From Rubrivivax gelatinosus (GTDB taxonomy: Bacteria > Pseudomonadota > Gammaproteobacteria > Burkholderiales > Burkholderiaceae_C), in contig NZ_SLXD01000011.1 of the NCBI RefSeq assembly GCF_004340905.1, forward strand, positions 124,001-188,000: a stretch of 64,000 nucleotides of DNA, given 5' to 3'. Below are positions 51,689 to 60,198 of this stretch, in pieces; position 1 is the stretch's first letter, and every line of letters begins with the position of its first letter. The position numbers and the translations under genes were made by a program. The notes below the pieces were generated by a model, which did not search any database, was not told the DNA's origin, and saw only the letters and a list, made by a program, of their open reading frames with translations.

Positions 51689-52526
51689 TTGCAGTTGTCG
51701 TCTCCTCTCCCCGCGCCGCCGGATGCCCCGGCCCAGGGCGCAGCACTCGTCGTCGACGAGCCCACCCAGCACGAACTCACGCGTCTGTGCGCCCACACCG
51801 CGGTGCTGCTGATGCAGCACGGCGCCGAGAGTGCGCTCGCCGAAGGCATGGCGCGGCGGCTGGGGCCGCGGCTGGGCGTCGACTCGGTGGACGTCGCGCT
51901 GATGGCCAGCGCGATCATCGTGACCACGGTGGCCGGTGGCCGCGGCGTCACCGTCGCCCAGCGCTGCGAGGACCGCGGCATCAACATGCACCTGGTCATC
52001 GAGGTGCAGCGTGCGGTGCTGGACTTCGAAGCCGGCCGCATCGACGCCGCGGCCTACCGCGAGCGCCTGCATGGCGTGCAGCCGCTGCGTTATGCGCCCT
52101 GGCTGGTCGCGCTGGCCGTCGGCGTGGCCTGTGCCGCGTTCGCGCGCCTGGCCGGTGCCGATGCCGTCAGCTGCCTCGTCGCGCTGGCGGCCAGCGGCCT
52201 GGCGATGGTCGTGCGCCTGCGCCTGGCACGCCTGCACTTCAACCCGCTGCTGAACTTCTTCGTCACCGCCTTCGTCGCGACCTCGGTCGCGGCCTGGGGC
52301 CTGGGGCCTGCGGCTGGGCATCGGCGCGCAGCCGCGCACCGCGATGGCCGCCAGCGTGCTGATGCTGGTGCCCGGTTTCCCGCTGATCAACGCCGTGTCG
52401 GACATGGTCAAGGGTTACGCGACCACCGGCATCACGCGCTGGACCGTGGCGACGATGCTGTCGGCCGCGACCTGCGGCGGCATCCTGCTGGCGACCAGCG
52501 TCTGGAACGTCTGGGGCTGGCGATGA
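51689..52526 (+). pseudogene. ThrE-type exporter N-terminal subunit (DUF1212), frameshifted
   Basis: The protein starts well (HELTRLCAHTAVLLMQHGAESALAEGMARRLG, then membrane helices). The ThrE pattern then breaks near 52300, and its continuation (RTAMAASVLMLVPGFPLINAVSDMVKGYATTGI) lies one frame over and ends at 52526. The cause is a tandem 7-base duplication, GCCTGGG at 52292-52298 and 52299-52305; removing one copy restores a continuous protein. The likely start is the TTG at 51689, with GGAG 5 bases upstream. ThrE exports threonine/serine. Confidence 0.72.
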
Positions 52527-52996
52527 GCGGCTTCGTCCTCGATCTCGTCGCCCAGGCGCTGCTGGCGGCGGCCGCGGCGGTCGGTTTCGGCCTGTCGTTC
52601 GCGGTGCCGGCGCCGGTGCTGGCGTTCTGCGCCGCCGGCGGTGCTCTCGGGCGCGGGCTGCGCCACGCGCTCGGGCCGGCCGGCGCCGGCATGCCGCTGG
52701 AGTGGGCGACGCTGGTCGCCGCCGCCACCGTCAGCCTGCTCGCGATCTACGGCGCGCAGCGGCTGCGTGCGCACCCCAAGGCCTTCACCGTCGCGGCGAT
52801 GATCCCGATGATCCCGGGCGTGCAGCTGTTCACCGCGCTGCTGGCGGTGGCGCAGATGCAGCGCCACGGCTTCAGCCCCGACCTGCTGGCCAGCGCGATC
52901 GAGTCGGGCCTGGCCGCGGCGCACGTGATCGCCGCGCTCGCCGTCGGCCTGGCGGTGCCGGGGCTGCTGTTCTACCGCCGCCGGCCGCTGATCTGA
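52523..52996 (+). CDS. ThrE-type exporter C-terminal subunit (DUF3815-like)
   Basis: A 157-residue protein with about four membrane helices, ending in the family-like GAQRLRAHPKAFTVAAMIPMIPGVQLFTALLAV. Two-gene ThrE exporters have this small subunit directly after the large one; the ATG overlaps the stop of the corrected N-terminal frame (ATGA). Because of the upstream 7-base duplication the shifted frame runs straight into this gene, but the intervening residues look non-functional. Confidence 0.78.
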   Translation: MSGFVLDLVAQALLAAAAAVGFGLSFAVPAPVLAFCAAGGALGRGLRHALGPAGAGMPLEWATLVAAATVSLLAIYGAQRLRAHPKAFTVAAMIPMIPGVQLFTALLAVAQMQRHGFSPDLLASAIESGLAAAHVIAALAVGLAVPGLLFYRRRPLI

Positions 52997-53566
52997 TCAG
53001 CCCTTGACGGCCAGCGCCTGGCCGGCGACGACCAGCGTCACGCGCTCGCAGGCCGCGGCCACGGCCTGGTGCAGCCGCCCCTGCGCGTCCAGCCAGCGCC
53101 GTGTCGCGGCGTCGGCCGGCACCGGGCCGAGGCCGGTTTCGTTGCTGACCAGCACCACCGGGCCGGGCGCGGCGCGCAGGGCCGCGCACAGGCCGTCGCA
53201 GGCGGCATCGAAACCGGCGTCGTCGAGCGCCGGTGCGTCCAGGCCGACGATGGCCGGCCACAGCGAGTTCGTCAGCCACAGCGTCAGGCAGTCGACGACC
53301 AGCAGCCGATGCGGCGCCGACTGCGTGGTGATGACCGCTGCCAGCTCGCGCGGCTCCTCGATGCAGCCGGCGCTCGCCAGCGTCGCGGCGCGGTCGGCGC
53401 GGTGGCGTTCGATGCGCACGCGCATCTCGTCGTCGCTGACGGTCGCGGTGGCGACGACGACGGCTTCGTGGCCGGGCGTCTGCAGCCACGCGGCGGCCAG
53501 GCGCTCGGCGCGGCGTGTCTTGCCGCTGCGCTGGCCGCCGAGGATCAGTTCGTGTCCAGGATGCAT
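52997..53566 (-). CDS. cobU: Adenosylcobinamide kinase/guanylyltransferase
   Basis: A 189-residue CobU/CobP with P-loop GGQRSGKTRRAE at 8-15, the segment VVATATVSDDEMRVRIERHRADR, and LLVVDCLTLWLTN. It phosphorylates adenosylcobinamide and attaches GMP, preparing the nucleotide-loop assembly of cobalamin. It is the last gene of the leftward cobQ-cobQ-cobU operon, starting 17 bases after the preceding stop. Confidence 0.94.
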   Translation of the reverse strand: MHPGHELILGGQRSGKTRRAERLAAAWLQTPGHEAVVVATATVSDDEMRVRIERHRADRAATLASAGCIEEPRELAAVITTQSAPHRLLVVDCLTLWLTNSLWPAIVGLDAPALDDAGFDAACDGLCAALRAAPGPVVLVSNETGLGPVPADAATRRWLDAQGRLHQAVAAACERVTLVVAGQALAVKG

Positions 53567-53583
53567 CGCTCGTGCTGGCCGGC

Positions 53584-55113
53584 TCAGCGCGCCAGCGCCA
53601 GCAGCGTGTCCAGGTCCAGGTCGGTCTCGAGCTGGGCGGCGTAGGCGTCGAGCAGGGCCTCGACACGGGCGTCGTAGTCCACGCCGCCGGCCACGCCCAG
53701 CGCCGCCAGCCAGTGCCGGCGCCAGCCGTCGGCGGCGAACAGGCCGTGCAGGTAGCTGCCGGCCACGTGCCCGTCGGCCGAGACCGCGCCTTCGGCACGT
53801 TCGCCGCCGGCGCCGTCGTCCAGCCGCAGCCAGGGGCGCGCGGTCGCCGGGCCAACGCTGCGGCCCATGTGCATCTCGTAGCCGCGCACACGTTCGCCGC
53901 TGGCGCGGTCCAGCGTGTCGACGTCGAGCAATCGTTTGGCCGGCGTGATCGTCGTCTCCAGGTCGAGCAGGCCCAGCCCGGGCGTCGAGCCGGGCTCGCC
54001 TTCCAGGCCCTCGGGGTCGTGCACCGCGTGGCCCAGCATCTGCAAGCCGGCGCACAGGCCGACCACCCGGCCGCCGTGGCGCACGTGGGCGTGCAGGTCG
54101 TGTGTCCAGCCCTGGGCGTGCACGAAGGCGAGGTCGGCGCGTGTCGACTTGGAACCGGCGATGACGACGACCTGCGCCTCGCGCGGGATCGGTTCGCCCG
54201 GTTGCACCCAGCGCAGCGTGACACCGGGTTCGGCGGCCAGCGGGTCCAGGTCGTCGGCATTGGCCAGCCGCGGCGTGCGCAGCACGGCGACGACGAGACC
54301 GCCGCCGCTTCGGCGGCGGGCCGCGGCGTCCAGCGCCAGCGAATCCTCCTGCGGCAGCCGCGCGGCGCCGTCGAACCAGCGCACCAGGCCACGCACCGGC
54401 CAGCCGGTGGCGGCCTCGATCTGCGCCGCGGCCGGCGCGAACACCGCCGGGTCGCCGCGGAACTTGTTGACCAGCACGCCGGCCACACGCGCCCGTTCGC
54501 TCGCCGACCACAGCGTGTGGTGGCCGATGGCCGCGGCGGTGACGCCGCCGCGCGACTCGTCGCCCAGCAGCAGCACCGGCAGGTCGGCGGCTTCGGCGAG
54601 GCCCATGTTGCTGATGTCCTGCGGCCTGAGATAAGCCTCGGCGCCGCAGCCGGCGCCTTCGATCAGCACCAGGTCGGCCTGCTGCGACAGCCGCTCCAGG
54701 CTGTCGAGCACCGCCGGCAGCAGCCGGGGTTTCAGCTGCTGGTAGCCCGCCGCCGGCCAGCGCCCGAGCACGCGCCCGCGCAGCACGACCTGGGCGTCGA
54801 CGTCGCTGTCGGGTTTGAGCAGCACCGGGTTCTGGTGCACCGAACGCGGCACGCCGGCGGCACGCGCCTGCAGCGCCTGGGCGCGGCCGATCTCGCCGCT
54901 GCCGCCGCCTTCGGCCTCGCCGGCCACCGCGGCGTTGTTGCTCATGTTCTGCGCCTTGAACGGCTGCACCACGAGGCCGCGGCGGGCGTAGGCGCGCGCC
55001 AGCCCGGCGACGAGCAGGCTTTTGCCGACGTCCGAGCCGGTGCCCTGCACCATCAGCCGGCGCGCGCGCCGCGGCGCGGCCGGCGCCGGGCTGAACGGCA
55101 GCGGCGCGTTCAT
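53584..55113 (-). CDS. cobQ: Cobyric acid synthase, copy 1
   Basis: A 509-residue CobQ. The N-terminal ATP-dependent part has GTGSDVGKSLLVAGLARAYARRG...FKAQNMSNNAAV. The C-terminal glutamine amidotransferase part has the nucleophile cysteine in VVGLCAGLQMLG and the histidine in GSYLHGLF. It amidates four carboxylates of adenosylcobyrinic acid a,c-diamide. It overlaps the second cobQ by 4 bases (ATGA). All key residues are intact. Confidence 0.95.
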   Translation of the reverse strand: MNAPLPFSPAPAAPRRARRLMVQGTGSDVGKSLLVAGLARAYARRGLVVQPFKAQNMSNNAAVAGEAEGGGSGEIGRAQALQARAAGVPRSVHQNPVLLKPDSDVDAQVVLRGRVLGRWPAAGYQQLKPRLLPAVLDSLERLSQQADLVLIEGAGCGAEAYLRPQDISNMGLAEAADLPVLLLGDESRGGVTAAAIGHHTLWSASERARVAGVLVNKFRGDPAVFAPAAAQIEAATGWPVRGLVRWFDGAARLPQEDSLALDAAARRRSGGGLVVAVLRTPRLANADDLDPLAAEPGVTLRWVQPGEPIPREAQVVVIAGSKSTRADLAFVHAQGWTHDLHAHVRHGGRVVGLCAGLQMLGHAVHDPEGLEGEPGSTPGLGLLDLETTITPAKRLLDVDTLDRASGERVRGYEMHMGRSVGPATARPWLRLDDGAGGERAEGAVSADGHVAGSYLHGLFAADGWRRHWLAALGVAGGVDYDARVEALLDAYAAQLETDLDLDTLLALAR

Positions 55114-56690
55114 CGCGCCAGCGCCAGCAGCGCGTCCAGATCCAGCGCGCGTTCGACGTGATCGGCCAGCGCGTCCAGCGTCGCCTCGACCTGGGCCTCG
55201 TAGTCCAGCGCCGAGCGCTGGGCGCCGATGCGTTCGAGGAAGTGGCGACGGAAACCGTCGGCGGCGAACAGGCCGTGCACGTAGCTGCCCATCACGCGGC
55301 CGTCGGCCGAGACCGCGCCTTCGGCCGTGGCGCCGCCGGCGCCGTCGTCCAGCCGCAGCCAGGGCCGCGCCAGGCCGTGGCCGGCCGTGCGGCCCATGTG
55401 CATCTCGTAGCCGCGCACGCGGCAGCCGCTGGCCAGGTCCTGGCGGTCGATTTCGACCAGGCGCTTGTCGTGCGTGATGACGGTCTCGACGTCGAGCAGG
55501 CCCAGGCCGGGTGTCTCGCCCGGCGCGCCTTCCAGGCCCTCCGGGTCGCGCACGACGCGGCCCAGCATCTGGAAGCCGGCGCACAGGCCGACGACACGCC
55601 CGCCGCGGCGCACGTGGGCCAGGATGTCGGTGGCCCAGCCTTCGCGGTGCAGCGTCTCGAGGTCGGCGCGCGTGGTCTTGGAGCCGGGCAGCAGCACGAG
55701 GTCGGTGTCGGCCGGCAGCGCCTCGCCGGGCAGCAGCCAGTGCAGGGCGACGCCGGGCTCGGCGGCCAGCGGGTCCAGGTCGTCGAAGTTGGCGGTGCGG
55801 CCGAGCTGCGGCACGACGATCTTCACGCCGGCGCTGCCGCCGGGCAGCGCACGCTCCAGCGCCAGCGCGTCCTCGGCCGGCAGGCGTGTCGCGGCGTCGA
55901 ACCATTCGACGACGCCCAGCAGCGGCCAGCCGGTGTGCTCGCTCATCACGCGGCATGCCGGCTCGTAGAGCGAGAAGTGGCCGCGGAACTTGTTGACGAC
56001 GTAGCCGACGATGCGCGCGCGCTCTTCGGGCGTGTGCAGCACGTGGGTGCCGACGACGGCGGCGATGGCGCCGCCGCGGTCGTTGTCGGTGACCAGCACC
56101 ACCGGCAGGTCGGCGTCCTCGGCCAGGCGCATGTTGGTGATGTCGCAGTGGCGCAGGTAGACCTCGGTGCCGGCGCCGGCGCCTTCGACGATCACCAGGT
56201 CGGCCTCGGCGGCGACGCGGCGGTAGCTGTCCATCACCGCCGGCATCAGCAGCGGCTTGAGCTTGTGATAGTGGCGCGCCGGCCAGTTGCCCAGCGCGCG
56301 GCCGCGCAGCACCACCTGCGAGCCGACGCCGAACTGGGGTTTGAGCAGCACCGGGTTGTGGTGGATCGACGGCGGCACGCCGCAGGCGCGCGCCTGCAGC
56401 GCCTGGGCGCGGCCGATCTCGCCGCGCGGCAGGCTGCCGTCGGCATTGGGCGGCAGGTCGGAGTCGGCGCTGACGGCGGCGTTGTTGCTCATGTTCTGCG
56501 CCTTGAACGGGCGCACGGCGAGGCCGCGGCGCGCGTAGGCGCGGCACAGGCCGGCGACGAGCAGGCTCTTGCCGACGTCCGACGCGGTGCCCTGCAGCAT
56601 CAGCGCACGGCCGCGCCGCGGCACGGCGGCGTCGAGCATCGGAACCTGGAGATCGGGCAGCGGCGGCGGGAGGTCGGGGACGGGCGTCAC
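55110..56690 (-). CDS. cobQ: Cobyric acid synthase, copy 2 (tandem paralogue)
   Basis: A second complete CobQ, clearly similar to copy 1 along its length (GTASDVGKSLLVAGLCRAYARRG, VVGLCAGFQMLG, GSYVHGLF). Full catalytic motifs are present, so it is not a decaying copy. The start may be the GTG at 56690 (526 residues) or, more likely by comparison with copy 1, the ATG at 56639 (509 residues). It is the first gene of the operon; no cobalamin riboswitch is seen in the 134 bases upstream. Confidence 0.93.
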   Translation of the reverse strand: MTPVPDLPPPLPDLQVPMLDAAVPRRGRALMLQGTASDVGKSLLVAGLCRAYARRGLAVRPFKAQNMSNNAAVSADSDLPPNADGSLPRGEIGRAQALQARACGVPPSIHHNPVLLKPQFGVGSQVVLRGRALGNWPARHYHKLKPLLMPAVMDSYRRVAAEADLVIVEGAGAGTEVYLRHCDITNMRLAEDADLPVVLVTDNDRGGAIAAVVGTHVLHTPEERARIVGYVVNKFRGHFSLYEPACRVMSEHTGWPLLGVVEWFDAATRLPAEDALALERALPGGSAGVKIVVPQLGRTANFDDLDPLAAEPGVALHWLLPGEALPADTDLVLLPGSKTTRADLETLHREGWATDILAHVRRGGRVVGLCAGFQMLGRVVRDPEGLEGAPGETPGLGLLDVETVITHDKRLVEIDRQDLASGCRVRGYEMHMGRTAGHGLARPWLRLDDGAGGATAEGAVSADGRVMGSYVHGLFAADGFRRHFLERIGAQRSALDYEAQVEATLDALADHVERALDLDALLALAR

Positions 56691-56824
56691 TTCAGCGTAC
56701 GGCGGGGCGCCACGGCGGCGCCGGCCGATTATCCGGGTGACCCGCCGGCGCGCGGCGCTGTCGCCCGACCTGCTAGATTCGACCGTTTCCCCGCCCGCCG
56801 GGGACCGACTCCACTTCCCGCCGC

Positions 56825-57820
56825 ATGTTCAAGAACGCCCTCGTCTACCGCATCGAACACTGGGACGCGCCCGATCTCGCCGAGATCGAGGACCGTCTGG
56901 CCGGCGCCCGCTTCCTGCCCTGCGGCGCCACCGATCCCGAGTCCTCGGGTTTCGTCGAACCGCGCGGCGAGAACCACGGCGCGCTGGCCGAGAGTGTCGG
57001 CGGCCAGATCATCCTGAAGCTGCGCGCCGAGACCAAGGCCGTGCCCGGCGGCGTCGTCAAGGACGAGCTCGAACGCCGGCTCGACGCCGTCGAGCAGGAG
57101 ACCGGCCGCCGCCCCAAGGGCAAACGCGCCAAGGAGCTGAAGGAGGAGATCGTGCGCGAGCTGCTGCCGCGCGCCTTCCCCAAGCGTTCGGCGACCATGG
57201 TCTGGATCGCGCCCAAGGCCGGGCTTGTCGTGCTCGGCGTCACCGGCGCCAAGAAGGCCGACGCCATCGTCACCCGCCTCGTCGAGCTGCTGGGCGGGGG
57301 ATTCCGCCTCGGGCTGGCGCAGACCCAGCTCGCGCCGGCCACCGCGATGGCCGCCTGGCTGGCCGACAAGGAAGCGCCGGCCGGCTTCACGATCGACCGC
57401 GACTGCGAACTCAAGCAGCCCGACAGCGAGAAGGCCGCGGTGCGCTACGCGCGCCACACGCTGGAGCTCGACGAGATCGGCGAGCACATCCGCGCCGGCA
57501 AGCTGCCGACGCAGCTGGCGCTGACCTGGCAGGGCCGGGTGTCCTTCGTGCTCGCGGAGTCGATGGCCATCAAGCGCATCAAGCTGCTCGACGGCGTGCT
57601 CGAGCAGGCCGAGGCCCAGGCGCAGCGTGAAGGGCGCGACTTCGACGGCGACGTCGCGCTGGTCACCGGCGAGATGACCGGGCTGATCGCCGACCTGGCC
57701 GAGGCGCTGGGCGGCTGGCAGGAGCGCAGCGACGCCGCGCCGGCGCCGCTGCCGGTGCCCGCCGTCGCGCCCGCCGCCCCGGCCGCCGCGACGTCCACCG
57801 CCGACGCACCCTGGGATTGA
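56825..57820 (+). CDS. rdgC: Recombination-associated protein RdgC
   Basis: A 331-residue RdgC of normal core length with the N-terminal MFKNALVYRI and the later ELDLI-type hallmark TLELDEIGEHIRAGKLPTQLALTWQGRVSFVL. It binds DNA as a ring-shaped dimer and restrains RecA. The last 30 residues are an Ala/Pro-rich tail. It is divergent from cobQ copy 2. Confidence 0.93.
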   Translation: MFKNALVYRIEHWDAPDLAEIEDRLAGARFLPCGATDPESSGFVEPRGENHGALAESVGGQIILKLRAETKAVPGGVVKDELERRLDAVEQETGRRPKGKRAKELKEEIVRELLPRAFPKRSATMVWIAPKAGLVVLGVTGAKKADAIVTRLVELLGGGFRLGLAQTQLAPATAMAAWLADKEAPAGFTIDRDCELKQPDSEKAAVRYARHTLELDEIGEHIRAGKLPTQLALTWQGRVSFVLAESMAIKRIKLLDGVLEQAEAQAQREGRDFDGDVALVTGEMTGLIADLAEALGGWQERSDAAPAPLPVPAVAPAAPAAATSTADAPWD

Positions 57821-57831
57821 GCGCCGGCACG

Positions 57832-58434
57832 ATGTTCGGCGCTCCCGTCGCGACGCTGCTGCTGCTCGTCATCGTCGTCGCCAGCGCGGTGGCGCTGCGC
57901 TGGCGCGAGGACTGGCTCGAACGTGGCCTGTTGCGCCCGTTCTGGCTGACACGCCGGGGCCAGTGGGGCACCGTCGTCAGCTCGGCCTTCCTGCACGCCG
58001 ACTGGCCGCACCTGCTGTTCAACGCGTTCACCTTCTGGGCTTTCGCGTTCATGCTGGAGCGGCGCATCGGCAGCGGCGCCTTCGCCGCGCTGTACGCGGC
58101 GGGCATCGTCGCCAGCGCCGTCGGCACCTGGCTGCAGCACCGGCAGGATCCGGCCTACCGCACGCTCGGCGCCTCGGGCGCCGTGCTGGCGGTGCTGTTC
58201 GCCTCGATCCTGTACTTCCCGAGCGGCTCGCTCTACGTCTTCCCGTTGCCGGTGCCGCTGCCCGCGCCGCTGTTCGCGCTGGGCTATCTGGCGTACACGA
58301 TCTGGGCCTCGCGCCAGGACTTCGGCCGCGTCAACCACGACGCGCACCTGGGTGGTGCGGTCTTGGGGCTCGCCTTCGTCGGGATCACCGACCCGGCGGC
58401 CTTTGCGGCGGCGCTGGCGACCTGGCTGGGCTGA
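57832..58434 (+). CDS. Rhomboid-family intramembrane serine protease
   Basis: A 200-residue membrane protein with six predicted helices. The catalytic serine lies in GASGAVLAV near residue 120 and the histidine in NHDAHLGGA near residue 170, with the HADWPHLLFNAF segment before them. Rhomboids cleave transmembrane substrates. The ATG at 57832 is preferred to the TTG at 57817 that overlaps the rdgC stop. Confidence 0.9.
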   Translation: MFGAPVATLLLLVIVVASAVALRWREDWLERGLLRPFWLTRRGQWGTVVSSAFLHADWPHLLFNAFTFWAFAFMLERRIGSGAFAALYAAGIVASAVGTWLQHRQDPAYRTLGASGAVLAVLFASILYFPSGSLYVFPLPVPLPAPLFALGYLAYTIWASRQDFGRVNHDAHLGGAVLGLAFVGITDPAAFAAALATWLG

Positions 58435-58617
58435 TCAGCGTTCGTACAGGCCCAGCGCGATCGCCTGGGCCGGCACGTCGCGGCCGCGCTCCTCGATCTC
58501 GTGCAGCCGCCGCTCGAGGTCGGCGTCGTCCTCGCTCTCGGCGAGGTAGTGTTCGTCGCGTTCCTGCTGCGATTCCAGGTCGGGCAACAGGGCTTTCAGG
58601 ATCTCGACAACGCTCAT
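58435..58617 (-). CDS. DUF3563-like small protein
   Basis: A 60-residue acidic protein with RDEHYLAESEDDADLERRLHEIE, matching the DUF3563 pattern common in Burkholderiales. Function is unknown. It is convergent with, and directly abuts, the rhomboid gene stop. Confidence 0.65.
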   Translation of the reverse strand: MSVVEILKALLPDLESQQERDEHYLAESEDDADLERRLHEIEERGRDVPAQAIALGLYER

Positions 58618-58914
58618 GGCTCCACAGGCCGGCTTTTGGCTGGCCCGCTCCGATGGTCTGGCGGTCAGTTTGACTCCGCTCAGGTCATGCCGGATTGTGA
58701 TAAATCAGGGCGCGCACGGCGTCGGAGCGTCGTAGCGGCAGCAATGCGCAACTCCGGTGCATTCGTGCGCCGTTGTCGTGCAATCCTGGGCCTGCGTCGT
58801 CGGAGCGTCACGCGAGGTCGCGATCAGGGTTCAAGTCTTCGCGCGCGGCGCCGAAATGGAGTCGATCGCCCGTCGTGCCTGTGCACGGCGTGTGCGCAAC
58901 CGGACCTTCCATCG

Positions 58915-60198
58915 ATGTCGCTCACGATCGCCGTTCAGGATCTGCGGATCGGGATGTACGTCCACCTCGATCTCGGGTGGATGTCGCACCCGTTTCCGCT
59001 GTCGAGCTTTCGCATCAGTTCCCCGGAACAGATCGCGACCATCCGTTCGCTCGGGCTGCAGCGCCTGCGCTGGGTGCCCGAGCGCAGCGCGCTGGACGGC
59101 GAATCCGCCGCGGCGGCGGTGGCCACCGAAGCGGGCGCCGGGCAGGCGCCGTTCGAGACCCCCGAGCAGCGTGCCGCGCGCCGGCGGCGCGAGGCGCTGG
59201 CCGCCCAGCGCGCCGCGGCGCAGCAGTGCGAGCGCCAGTACATCGAGGCCGGCCGTGCCTGGCGCGAAGCGATGGACGCGGTGCCGCAGCGCCCCGAGCA
59301 GGCGCGCACCACCACCGAGTCGCTGACCGGCGCGCTGCTCGACAAGATGCTGGTCGACGGCGAGATGTGCATCCGGCTGCTGAGCACCGGCGCCGGCGAC
59401 CGTGCGACCGCGCATGCGCTCAACGTCACGGTGATCTCGCTGCTGCTGGGCCGCAGTTTCGGCCTGGCGCGCGACGAGATGCTGGACCTGGGCGTCGGCG
59501 CGCTGCTGCACGATGTCGGCAAGATCGACATCCCCGATCGCCTGCACCACCTGGACGACGGCTTCACCAGCGCCGAGCTCAACGCCTACCGCGATCACGT
59601 CGCCCGCGGTGTCGCCCAGGGCCGCCGCCTGGCGCTGGCGCCGGCGGCGCTGCTGGTGCTGGCCCAGCACCATGAACACGCCGACGGCTCGGGCTTCCCG
59701 ATGCGCCTGAGCGTCGAGCGCATGGCCACCGGCTCGCGCATCGTCGCGCTCGTCAACCGCTACGACAACCTCTGCAACCCGGCGCTGCTGGCGCGCGCGC
59801 TGACGCCGCACGAGGCGCTGTCGATCCTGTTCGCGCAGGCGCGCAGCAAGTACGACCCGGCGATCCTCAACGCCTTCATCAAGATGATGGGCGTGTACCC
59901 GGCGGGTTCGGTGGTGCAGCTGTCGGACGAACGCTACGCGCTCGTCGTCAGCGTCAACTCCTCGCGCCCGCTGCGGCCGCGGCTGCTGGTGCACGACCCG
60001 CGGGTCAGCCGCGACGAGGCCCTGTTCCTGGACCTGGAGACCGAGCCCGACATCGGCATCCGCCGCAGCCTCAGTTCGTCCAAGCTGCCGCGCGAGGCGC
60101 TGGAGTACCTGGCGCCGCGCCATCGCCTGACCTATTTCTTCGAACCCGCCCCGACCCGCGCCGAGGTCGAGGCGCTGGACGAGGAGATCGGGGCGTGA
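58915..60198 (+). CDS. HD-GYP domain cyclic-di-GMP phosphodiesterase
   Basis: A 427-residue protein. An N-terminal DUF3391-like region (MSLTIAVQDLRIGMYVHLDLGW) and an Ala/Arg-rich linker precede the HD-GYP domain: H199/D200 in HDVGKIDIP, HHEHADGSG near 253-259, and GFP (260-262) in place of GYP. HD-GYP enzymes hydrolyse cyclic-di-GMP to GMP. The ATG at 58915 fits the DUF3391 N-terminus; the longer open frame from 58501 runs through intergenic DNA. The 297 bases before it hold no gene. It overlaps the next gene by 4 bases (GTGA). Confidence 0.9.
   Translation: MSLTIAVQDLRIGMYVHLDLGWMSHPFPLSSFRISSPEQIATIRSLGLQRLRWVPERSALDGESAAAAVATEAGAGQAPFETPEQRAARRRREALAAQRAAAQQCERQYIEAGRAWREAMDAVPQRPEQARTTTESLTGALLDKMLVDGEMCIRLLSTGAGDRATAHALNVTVISLLLGRSFGLARDEMLDLGVGALLHDVGKIDIPDRLHHLDDGFTSAELNAYRDHVARGVAQGRRLALAPAALLVLAQHHEHADGSGFPMRLSVERMATGSRIVALVNRYDNLCNPALLARALTPHEALSILFAQARSKYDPAILNAFIKMMGVYPAGSVVQLSDERYALVVSVNSSRPLRPRLLVHDPRVSRDEALFLDLETEPDIGIRRSLSSSKLPREALEYLAPRHRLTYFFEPAPTRAEVEALDEEIGA

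Noticed and set aside
51563..52996. A single 477-residue ThrE-like fusion protein
   Set aside because: Between about 52306 and 52522 the frame gives Arg/Gly/His-rich nonsense while the conserved ThrE sequence lies one frame over. The apparent fusion is a result of the 7-base duplication.
58669..58705. Sigma-70 promoter before the HD-GYP gene (TTGACT ... TTGTGATAAAT)
   Set aside because: The -35-like hexamer is good, but no -10 match falls at 16-18 bases spacing; the candidates are 19 or 23 bases away.
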